Source of the DNA: Bacteroidota bacterium
GTDB lineage: Bacteria > Bacteroidota > Bacteroidia > B-17B0 > Aurantibacillaceae
Assembly: GCA_019638705.1 (NCBI GenBank)
Contig: JAHBTI010000010.1
Location: 41,549 to 105,548 of the forward strand
DNA: 64,000 nucleotides
Direction: 5' to 3'
Below, one piece after another: positions 1-6,614 of this stretch. Every line of letters starts with the position of its first letter. The first letter of the stretch is position 1. Both the position numbers and the translations under genes were made by a program. Under the pieces are notes generated by a model. That model searched no databases and was not told the DNA's origin. It saw nothing but the letters and a program-made list of their open reading frames with translations.

Positions 1-2
1 CG

Positions 3-1037
3 AGTGCAACCAACAATTATGTTTCTGTATTAATTGGTGGGGGTATTAATTTTAAACTCAACGGAAAAGACAAGTGGCATCAACATTATAATTTTCCGTT
101 TTTTGGTTTTGACCTGTTTTACGGAATGTTTGATAAGTCTTCGGAACTCGGTCAGGTTATAGGTTTTACGCCTTGTATGCAAATTTCAAATGCCAAAAAC
201 GACCGAAAAATGAAATTGAAAATCGGGCTTGGCGCGGCGTATTTTAATAAACCGTACAACGTTGTTTCTAACCCGAATAATTTTTACATCGGTTCTCATT
301 TTACCAACATGACCGCAATTTCTGTGTTGTGGGAACGCAAATTGCAAAACAATTTTTATTTCAGTTACGGCGCGGGCATTGTGCATTTTTCAAACGGACA
401 CACGCGCTTACCCAATGTTGGTTTGAATTTAATTTCATTAAACACAGGCATTCGCTTCAATAAAAACAATGCGACTTACACGCACAAAATTGACAGCGTA
501 AAAAACAGAATTACTTACGCCGTAAAATTAGGTTTGGGTATGCACTCCTTCGGCGAAACTACCAAAGCCATTGGCGGACCTGATTATCCGAGCTACCATG
601 TTTCGTTGTATGCTTCAAAGCCGTCCAAACAAATTCATATTTGGCAAGCGGGAATTACGCTCGCATACTACACAAGTTTTTACGATTATATCCGCAGCCA
701 ACAAATGGATTATAAAAATCCGCGCATGGCTTCTTCAACGGCTTTAATTTTTGCGGGACACGAATTTGTATTCGGGAAATTTGCTTTGAGCACGCAGTTG
801 GGCATTTATTGTTACAATTCGTTTTACATACGGCAAAAAAAATTAAGCGGCAACTGGGACGGAATGATTGAACGCATAGAAGCCTTTAATACCAACCGTT
901 TGGGACTGATGTATTATCCGCTCAAAAAGAAAAACACGCTTAATAAATTGAATAATCAATTATTTTTCGGCGTGTTTATTAAAGCCAATTTTGCCCAAGC
1001 GGATTTGTTTGAATATAGTGTGGGGTATGTGTTTTAA
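3..1037 (+). CDS. PagL-like lipid A 3-O-deacylase (acyloxyacyl hydrolase), 5' end outside the window
   Basis: The reading frame is open from the first bases of the window, so the true start lies to the left; the first internal ATG is at 126. The translation is a string of alternating hydrophobic strands typical of an outer-membrane beta-barrel. Near residue 92 of the ATG-126 version there is HFSNGHTRLPNVGLNL, which matches the His-Ser active-site block of the PagL family (H-x-SN followed by PN-x-G-x-N). PagL removes an ester-linked acyl chain from lipid A in the outer membrane. The C-terminus ends in an aromatic residue (YVF), as expected of barrel proteins. Family assignment is from the motif only; the N-terminal signal peptide cannot be seen. 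Confidence 0.7.
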   Translation, partial: SATNNYVSVLIGGGINFKLNGKDKWHQHYNFPFFGFDLFYGMFDKSSELGQVIGFTPCMQISNAKNDRKMKLKIGLGAAYFNKPYNVVSNPNNFYIGSHFTNMTAISVLWERKLQNNFYFSYGAGIVHFSNGHTRLPNVGLNLISLNTGIRFNKNNATYTHKIDSVKNRITYAVKLGLGMHSFGETTKAIGGPDYPSYHVSLYASKPSKQIHIWQAGITLAYYTSFYDYIRSQQMDYKNPRMASSTALIFAGHEFVFGKFALSTQLGIYCYNSFYIRQKKLSGNWDGMIERIEAFNTNRLGLMYYPLKKKNTLNKLNNQLFFGVFIKANFAQADLFEYSVGYVF

Positions 1038-1188
1038 CGGTTCGGGCTTTGCAAATCGAAGTACAAATGTTCAATAAACGCACTGCTGTTCGTTTACGCA
1101 CAAAAGTTTCATAGAAGTACTTCACCCCCCTATTGCGGCAATATCATGTTGGCGGCTGCCCTACTGTTCGGAGTGATGTCGCCTCGTT

Positions 1189-2445
1189 TCATTCAATGAT
1201 AATTTGATTGTCAAATAGTGATTTGAAAATTGAAAACGATTGCTCGTTAATGTCTTCACAACTGTCAAGCATAATAGCGTAAAATATTTTTCCTTTAAAT
1301 CTGTCTTTGCTGTCAGATGCTCGGTAGTAGGTTATTTCATTTGAATTTCCTTTTGGTAGCGAAACAGGATTTTCTAAAAGCAAGCCCGCATATTTCGGTC
1401 TGTCTCGTTCAATGCCTATCATATACAAATGTCCGCCACCGATGTCTTGATACATTGTTTTGTCTTTTATTTCGTAAGCGATTATCTTGTCATATTTATC
1501 TGAAAAAGCAATTTGTTTTTTGTCCGTATATTTTGAAACAAAAACATTTATGTAATCACTCAACTTGTCTTTGTCGTTTGCTGTTTTCATTATGAGTGCA
1601 ATGGTGTAACTAATTTCTCGTCTTTTTTTATTTGCAATTTTCGGTGGATTCATTATAAACACTGCTTGATTTTTCTGGTAGTCATAAATCTGCAAATCCC
1701 AAATTGAGTCAACTATAATTTTTATTCCCAATGGTCGTGAAGTAAAAGTTGTTTTATCACTTTGACTTGCTGTCCAAATATCTTTCTTGTCATAAGATTG
1801 ATTTTTGTCAACGGGAACAATTCGCTTGTAAATTGTTTCGCCAAGTTGTTGCTGAAAACTTCCTTCATTTCCCGAAATACTTTTTACTTTGTCCATTGCG
1901 TAAATGCAATGCGAAGGCATATTTGTTACTGCTGTTGCCCAAGCGTAATCGTTCCAAAAGTCGGCAGGTTGTTGAGTAGGTAAAATCTTTTCTGCTTCAA
2001 GAAAATTGTCAATGGCAGAAGTCGGGACATTTGAAAGTGCATAGTGATAACCAAGAAACCAATAAACACGAAAATCTTTTGGACTGCTCTTAACTGCCTC
2101 GTCATAATTTTTTACGGCAATGCTGTAATAAGCGGTGTCGTCCATGTTGTAGAGATAATGTGCAATGTCGCCAAGAAGCAAATAAGTTTCTGTGTTCTTT
2201 GTCTTGAGTGCTGAAAAACTTTTGTAGTGTCCACGAAGTTGGTTTATCAAATCTTCTTTCGGCTTGTCGTAACTCCATTCATTTGTCCAATGGTCGTAGT
2301 ATTGTTTGTTGTCCTTAACGAAGTTGAATACAGTAATAAGTTTGCTGTCATTGCTGATTTTTGCAATGTCAATGTGGTTCACATTTGCAAATGTCTGAAC
2401 TGTTAGTAAGGTCAGAAAAGTCAAGATATATATGTTTCTTATCAT
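1189..2445 (-). CDS. Exported TPR-repeat protein of unknown function
   Basis: The 418-residue protein starts MIRNIYILTFLTLLTVQTFA, a clear Sec signal peptide, so it is exported to the periplasm or surface. Residues about 85-165 contain two tetratricopeptide-like units (AVKNYDEAVKSSPKDFRVYW and a following repeat ending in DNFLEAEKILP), a protein-protein interaction fold. The C-terminal half (about 220-418) has no motif I recognise. It stands alone on the minus strand. Inverted copies of a GTTRGYGGC-type motif lie on both sides of it (1148 and 2500), which may mark it as a mobile cassette. No function can be assigned. Confidence 0.75.
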   Translation of the reverse strand: MIRNIYILTFLTLLTVQTFANVNHIDIAKISNDSKLITVFNFVKDNKQYYDHWTNEWSYDKPKEDLINQLRGHYKSFSALKTKNTETYLLLGDIAHYLYNMDDTAYYSIAVKNYDEAVKSSPKDFRVYWFLGYHYALSNVPTSAIDNFLEAEKILPTQQPADFWNDYAWATAVTNMPSHCIYAMDKVKSISGNEGSFQQQLGETIYKRIVPVDKNQSYDKKDIWTASQSDKTTFTSRPLGIKIIVDSIWDLQIYDYQKNQAVFIMNPPKIANKKRREISYTIALIMKTANDKDKLSDYINVFVSKYTDKKQIAFSDKYDKIIAYEIKDKTMYQDIGGGHLYMIGIERDRPKYAGLLLENPVSLPKGNSNEITYYRASDSKDRFKGKIFYAIMLDSCEDINEQSFSIFKSLFDNQIIIE

Positions 2446-2646
2446 TTGTTTTTTGTTAATGTCATTTTATGTAGCGATGTTCCACAGGGTTGCCACTAAC
2501 TCCCAAATATACACAACCCTATTACATCAATCAATACAAAATGGACAACTTTCCGCCATAAAATAAGTTTTTCTTAAATCAAAAATCCCCCCTGCCCTCA
2601 AACAATAAAAAAACAAAACAGTAAAACATTTTGTGGTTTAATTTTA

Positions 2647-2695
2647 CGCTAAGGAATTAAACAGAAAAAAACGGGAAAGCAAAAGTTGAGTTTAT
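2647..2695 (+). repeat. Chimeric scar: rhuM-block left edge fused to rhuM 3' end
   Basis: Bases 2647-2670 match 3900-3923 in 22 of 24 positions. Bases 2665-2695 match 5056-5086, the last codons of rhuM and its downstream flank, in 29 of 31. Both matches meet in a run of seven A. The segment therefore looks like a copy of the rhuM block with everything between two A-runs deleted, or the empty form of the locus. It has no coding capacity itself. Confidence 0.6.
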
Positions 2696-2702
2696 CAAAG
2701 TG

Positions 2703-3326
2703 TTAATACATAAAATTATCCCGAAAAAAATTAGATACAATGAGCGAATATGTATTCATTATCAGGAAATACGGCGTAACAACAAGCACCGACAATCCTC
2801 CCAAAATGGCACAGCCAAAAATATAAACGAGCGACAGAGTATCGCCAACTTTTGCAGAAATTTCAGCAAGCGTTGCAAACTTTTGAAAAACCACCATATA
2901 CAACAGCCAGTTAAATACTGCCAGTAAAGCAAGTTTAATAAAATAGCTGATGTAACTTTCATAAAAATACTTTTTGCCTGTGGTGTGGTTTACCGCCAGC
3001 TCAAGCGTGTTTGTTTTTGTATTTACCACGCCCGAAATGTCGTCCCCGTCTTTTAGTTCTTTCAGCATAGCCGTATAGTGCGTGCGCCCTGTATAATGCT
3101 TGCCGTTAATAGAAATATGTATAATGTCTTTTGTAGTATAGTCGGTTTCCCCTGAGGTATTCAAGCCTGTTTCAAGTATTTCTTCGTCTTTGCGACCCGA
3201 AACCGTACCTTGCACGATTACTCTGTTTTTGTTATTCCATTTTTCCATAAAATTTTCATCTTCGTTTTGATGGCACGAAATTAAACCCGATGCTAAAATT
3301 GACAGGGATAAAATTATCTTTTTCAT
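2703..3326 (-). CDS. Lipoprotein with two C-terminal membrane segments, unknown function
   Basis: The 207-residue product begins MKKIILSLSILASGLISC, a lipoprotein signal with cysteine at residue 18 followed by a polar HQNEDEN stretch. Residues about 25-115 form a soluble domain. Two hydrophobic helices follow at about 128-150 and 163-190. A lipidated N-terminus combined with C-terminal membrane helices is an uncommon layout and suggests both ends sit at a membrane. The ATG is 28 bases from the stop of the DUF2200 gene upstream, so the two may be co-transcribed. I do not recognise the family. Confidence 0.7.
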   Translation of the reverse strand: MKKIILSLSILASGLISCHQNEDENFMEKWNNKNRVIVQGTVSGRKDEEILETGLNTSGETDYTTKDIIHISINGKHYTGRTHYTAMLKELKDGDDISGVVNTKTNTLELAVNHTTGKKYFYESYISYFIKLALLAVFNWLLYMVVFQKFATLAEISAKVGDTLSLVYIFGCAILGGLSVLVVTPYFLIMNTYSLIVSNFFRDNFMY

Positions 3327-3354
3327 TGTTTCTAAAGCAAATTATGAAAGGGGT

Positions 3355-3711
3355 CTATTTTCTTAAAATTTTTTCCATTGCTTTTCCTTTTGCTAATTCG
3401 TCAATCAGTTTATCTAAATAGCGGATTTCCCGTGTCAACTTTTCTTCTATATCTTCTACACGATAACCGCAAATTACACCTGTAATTTTCGTTGCGTTCG
3501 GGTGGATGTTTGCCTGACTGAAAAAATCTTCAAAATTGGTTTTGTTGTCAAGGTGTTTTTGTAATGTTTTCTCGTCATAACCTGTGAGCCAAAATATAAT
3601 TTCATCAACTTCGGCTTTGGTACGACCTTTTTTCTCGGCTTTTGTAATGTAATGCGGATAAACTCCTGCAAAAGACATTTTGTAAACCCGTTCTTTATTT
3701 TTGTCGTGCAT
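3355..3711 (-). CDS. DUF2200 family protein
   Basis: The 118-residue protein matches the DUF2200 family from memory over nearly its whole length, especially [31 protein letters not shown] and the C-terminal [20 protein letters not shown]. The family is small, soluble and of unknown biochemical role; it is scattered across bacteria and often sits among accessory genes. Here it lies upstream of the lipoprotein gene on the same strand, and a motif-bounded 170-base segment lies on its 5' side. The ATG at 3711 gives a full-length family member. Confidence 0.85.
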   Translation of the reverse strand: MHDKNKERVYKMSFAGVYPHYITKAEKKGRTKAEVDEIIFWLTGYDEKTLQKHLDNKTNFEDFFSQANIHPNATKITGVICGYRVEDIEEKLTREIRYLDKLIDELAKGKAMEKILRK

Positions 3712-4051
3712 TTTATTGTATGTCTAATTTTTTTTTGTTAGCGACACTGGTGTTTTATATTTTGTCCCACTCCCAAATTCCATATTTCAACTCGTTTGTG
3801 AGTTTGAAATCACAAAATTTTAATGTCAGTAAAATGATATGTCTAAAATCTTTTAAAAGTGTCATTGCTTGGTTTAGCAGTGTTGTTGGTTTTGCTTGCC
3901 GCTAACGAATTAAAGAGAAAAAATTGAGATTGTAAAAAAAACATTTGCTACAAACCATAGCAAGGTTTTATTGTAAAAGAAAGTAGTTTTGTTTTCAAAA
4001 TGAGTAAGGCTCATACATATAAATTCATGTAAATTTGTAAAGCATTTTCAA
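3712..4051. other. 340-base intergenic region bounded by inverted GTTAGCG/CGCTAAC motifs
   Basis: No convincing gene is present; a 61-codon frame at 3720-3905 has no recognisable product. GTTAGCG at 3737-3743 is repeated inverted as CGCTAAC at 3900-3906. A smaller hairpin, ATTTCAACTC with GAGTTTGAAAT, sits near 3784-3810. The right edge (3900-3923) is repeated at 2647-2670. The last hundred bases lead into the divergent rhuM gene and should hold its promoter, but no full consensus promoter is visible. Confidence 0.45.
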
Positions 4052-5080
4052 ATGGAACAATCCAACATTATCATATACAACACGCCTGACGGCAAAGCCC
4101 GCGTAACGCTTTATGCCCGCGATGGCAATGTGTGGATGAACCAAAATCAAATAGCCGAACTTTTTGACACCTCCGTGCCAAATATCAGTATGCACATGAT
4201 GAAAATATTGAGAGACAACGAGTTGAGCGAAAAATCAGTTGTTAAGTATTACTTAACAACTGCCTCCGACGGCAAACAATACGATGTGGCTTTTTACAGT
4301 TTGGAAATGATTTTGGCTATTGGTTTCAGAGTGCGCAGCAAACGCGGAACGCAGTTTCGTATTTGGGCAAACACCACGCTGAAAGCGTATATGCAAAAAG
4401 GTTTTGTGATAGATGATGAGCGATTGAAAAATGCTGACGGCAGACCTGATTATTTTGATGAACTCTTGGAACGCATACGCGACATTCGCGCTTCCGAAAA
4501 ACGTTTCTACCAAAAGATAAAAGACTTGTTGAGTTTGTCGTCTGACTACGATGCAAGCGATAAAGCCACGCAAATGTTTTTTGCCGAAACTCAAAACAAA
4601 TTGCTGTATGCCGTTACGCAACTCACCGCCGCCGAAATAGTGATGAAACGCGCCAATCCCGAATTGCCCAACATGGGCTTAACCGCATGGAAAGGAAATA
4701 TTGTAAGAAAAGGCGATATTATTATTGCAAAAAATTACCTGTCGGAAAATGAAATTGACACGCTTAACCGACTTACCGTAATTTTCTTGGAAACTGCCGA
4801 ACTGCGCGTGAAAGAACACAAAGACCTGAACCTTGATTTTTGGAAAAATCAGGTGAATAAAATTTTGGAGTTTAACGACAGAAATGTGTTGAAACATACG
4901 GGTTCAATTTCTCACGAAGAAATGGAAAAACGTGCAGCGGAATTGTACGAACAATTTAATACTAAACGAAAATTGTTTGAGGCTCAACAAGCCGATGAGC
5001 AAGATAAAAGAGAACTGCAAGCGGATAAGGAATTGAAAGAGTTGCAGGATACAATAAAAAAACGGGAAAGCGAAAGCTGA
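4052..5080 (+). CDS. rhuM: RhuM family protein (virulence-protein RhuM, accessory gene)
   Basis: The 342-residue protein has the whole RhuM signature: VTLYARDGNVWMNQNQIAELF near the N-terminus (a winged-helix-like DNA-binding segment), then YYLTTASDGKQYDVAFYSLEMILAIGFRVRS and GTQFRIWANTTLKAYMQKGF. A C-terminal charged coiled coil spans about 280-342. RhuM was named from Salmonella pathogenicity island 3 but is common in mobile and accessory regions, where it is probably a DNA-binding or toxin-related factor; its activity is not established. It stands alone on plus. The last 10 codons are duplicated at 2665-2695, which argues that this block moved or was copied within the region. Confidence 0.88.
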   Translation: MEQSNIIIYNTPDGKARVTLYARDGNVWMNQNQIAELFDTSVPNISMHMMKILRDNELSEKSVVKYYLTTASDGKQYDVAFYSLEMILAIGFRVRSKRGTQFRIWANTTLKAYMQKGFVIDDERLKNADGRPDYFDELLERIRDIRASEKRFYQKIKDLLSLSSDYDASDKATQMFFAETQNKLLYAVTQLTAAEIVMKRANPELPNMGLTAWKGNIVRKGDIIIAKNYLSENEIDTLNRLTVIFLETAELRVKEHKDLNLDFWKNQVNKILEFNDRNVLKHTGSISHEEMEKRAAELYEQFNTKRKLFEAQQADEQDKRELQADKELKELQDTIKKRESES

Positions 5081-5101
5081 GTTTATTTCCTGTACTTTTT
5101 T

Positions 5102-6049
5102 CTACAACAAAACCCTTATCAATTTCCCATTAGAAGTAGAAATAAAATAAGAGTTGTTTTGATTGTATGACACCGACAACAAATCAACATCTGTATTCAG
5201 TTCGCAGAAAGAAAAATCGTTTCCGTTTTCGGTAATCATAGCATTTCCGTTGTTGCCAACAACTATTCCTTGATTTGCATTTTTAAAACAAATGCCGTTC
5301 CAGTTCATTCGCTTTTTATAAGAGCGATTGTGGTCAAAAATTTTTTCAAAGTTTTTTCCGCCCTTACTTATTTTATAAATGCCGCCGTTGTAACCGCACA
5401 CATAACTTAATGTACTGTCAAGCGTGTGGCAGGAAGTAAAAAAATCACCGTCAAACTCTGTGGGCAGGGCATCTTCGCCGTTTGTTGTTTTATAAACAGT
5501 TCCGTAACCCATCAGCAAATAATTTCCCCCGCCAATGTATGCACCGCAACGCATTTCGTTTATCAGTCCTTTAAATCCTATCCAGTATGTGGGAACTATA
5601 TTGTTGTGCAGCCAATTAATAATGCCCACATCATAATTTGTACCACCCGCAGTAAGCAACAGGTTTTCGTTTCCGAGCAAACAATGCAAATTGCCGTAAT
5701 AAGAGTTGTCGGAATTAACTTCGTTTCCTGTAGAAAGCCATGTGTTGCCGCCGTCAATAGTTTGCAAAAGCAACAAGTCTTCACCGCAGCAATAGCCTGT
5801 GCTGTCGTTTACAAACAACATATTGTATAAACTTGTTTTACCGTCAAACACTTTAGTCCACGAAATGCCGTTGTCTGTGGATTTATAAATGTAGCCCGAT
5901 TGTGATTTTTCGCCGCCGCAGAAAAAAACAGTATTCATTTTCGGGCAAATAACTTTATTAATGCTTGTGTTTACAGGCGTTTCAAGCCACTCTGTTGGTT
6001 TGGAGATTGTTTTTTTCCTGCAGGACAAACCGAGCAAACAAGCAAACAT
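5102..6049 (-). CDS. BNR/Ycf48-type beta-propeller lipoprotein
   Basis: The protein shows repeated BNR blades of the form STDNGISWTKVFDGKTS, TIDGGNTWLSTG and TTNGEDALP, with VNDSTGYCCGED-like linkers, as in Ycf48-like and exo-alpha-sialidase-type propellers. MFACLLGLSCRKK carries a lipobox (LGLSC), but ten residues is too short and uncharged for a signal. The frame is open further upstream (ARVFLIV precedes the Met) back to a TAA, with no ATG, GTG or TTG. The true start is therefore either an unusual codon or lost. The gene is convergent with rhuM, 21 bases apart. The role is unknown; such lipoproteins are common on Bacteroidota surfaces. Confidence 0.7.
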   Translation of the reverse strand: MFACLLGLSCRKKTISKPTEWLETPVNTSINKVICPKMNTVFFCGGEKSQSGYIYKSTDNGISWTKVFDGKTSLYNMLFVNDSTGYCCGEDLLLLQTIDGGNTWLSTGNEVNSDNSYYGNLHCLLGNENLLLTAGGTNYDVGIINWLHNNIVPTYWIGFKGLINEMRCGAYIGGGNYLLMGYGTVYKTTNGEDALPTEFDGDFFTSCHTLDSTLSYVCGYNGGIYKISKGGKNFEKIFDHNRSYKKRMNWNGICFKNANQGIVVGNNGNAMITENGNDFSFCELNTDVDLLSVSYNQNNSYFISTSNGKLIRVLL

Positions 6050-6123
6050 AACTATGAGAAAAACCCGTGCGATGAGGCTAAAATAGTAAGCTTAAAAGTT
6101 ATCTGAAAATTTATTTTATTTTT

Positions 6124-6153
6124 TTGCCGAAAATGAAAAAATACATACATTTG
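6124..6153 (+). promoter_or_regulatory. Bacteroidota-type promoter for tRNA-Gly
   Basis: TTG at 6124-6126 and TACATTTG at 6146-6153 are separated by 19 bases, a perfect fit to the Bacteroidota -33/-7 pattern (TTTG, N19, TAnnTTTG). Transcription should begin about seven bases later, just upstream of the tRNA at 6177. Confidence 0.7.
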
Positions 6154-6176
6154 CACTCCTCAAAAACAGGAAGTAC

Positions 6177-6252
6177 GCGAAAGTAGCTCAGTTGGTAGAG
6201 CGTAACCTTGCCAAGGTTAAGGTCGCGGGTTCGAGACCCGTCTTTCGCTCCA
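6177..6252 (+). tRNA. tRNA-Gly (GCC)
   Basis: The acceptor stem GCGAAAG (6177-6183) pairs with CTTTCGC (6242-6248), followed by a T discriminator and an encoded CCA. The D arm contains AGCTCAGTTGGTAGAGC, the T arm GGGTTCGAGACCC. The anticodon loop TTGCCAA gives anticodon GCC at 6210-6212, reading glycine GGC/GGU. Confidence 0.97.
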
Positions 6253-6261
6253 CAAAAAAAC

Positions 6262-6287
6262 CTCTCTCAAAAAGAGAGTTTTTTTTT
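6262..6287 (+). terminator. Intrinsic terminator between tRNA-Gly and tRNA-Leu
   Basis: CTCTC (6264-6268) and GAGAG (6274-6278) form a short stem with an A-rich loop, followed by nine T. It is modest, so some read-through into tRNA-Leu, which begins 10 bases later, is likely. Confidence 0.6.
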
Positions 6288-6296
6288 AATCCCCCT

Positions 6297-6380
6297 GCCT
6301 GGGTGGTGGAATTGGTAGACACGCAGGACTTAAAATCCTGTGACCTCACAGTCGTACGGGTTCAAGTCCCGTCCCGGGTA
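6297..6380 (+). tRNA. tRNA-Leu (TAA)
   Basis: The acceptor stem GCCTGGG (6297-6303) pairs with CCCGGGT (6373-6379), with A as discriminator at 6380; CCA is not encoded. The anticodon stem CAGGA/TCCTG encloses CTTAAAA, giving anticodon TAA at 6331-6333. A long variable arm (TGACCTCACAGTCGTA) confirms a class II leucine tRNA. T arm: CGGGTTCAAGTCCCG. Confidence 0.96.
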
Positions 6381-6388
6381 CAAGCAAG

Positions 6389-6428
6389 GCGGACTTCTCA
6401 CTGCAAAAAGAGAAGTCCGCTTTTTTTT
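6389..6428 (+). terminator. Strong intrinsic terminator after tRNA-Leu
   Basis: GCGGACTTCTC (6389-6399) and GAGAAGTCCGC (6410-6420) form a perfect 11-pair stem, followed by eight T. It ends the tRNA transcript. Confidence 0.9.
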
Positions 6429-6498
6429 ATACCTGATAGTTTTGTGAGATGGCTTCGCAGCCACATATACCCCAAAAAATTCCGCCAAAAAACAGCCC

Positions 6499-6578
6499 TT
6501 TGTGCGAAATACCCTTTTTTTTGTGTGAAATACCCTTTTAACTGTGTGAACGAACAGCGCATTGTAAAAATAACTTTG
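6499..6578 (+). promoter_or_regulatory. Direct repeats and -7 element upstream of the 6615 gene
   Basis: TGTGCGAAATACCCTTTT (from 6501) is repeated as TGTGTGAAATACCCTTTT (from 6523), with a half copy TGTGTGAA at 6543, a spacing of about two helical turns. TAACTTTG at 6571-6578 is a good -7 element, but no TTTG lies 19 bases before it. Repeats replacing a -33 box suggest an activator-dependent promoter; this is inference. Confidence 0.45.
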
Positions 6579-6614
6579 TACTTTACCTGCACTTAACCAT
6601 TAAAAAAATACAAC

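Noticed and set aside
3720..3905. 61-codon plus-strand frame in the 3712-4051 gap
   Set aside because: It is bounded by the inverted motif itself, low in complexity and without a recognisable product.
6192..6596. 134-codon plus-strand frame across the tRNA genes
   Set aside because: It reads through tRNA-Gly, tRNA-Leu and two terminators; the product has no family features.
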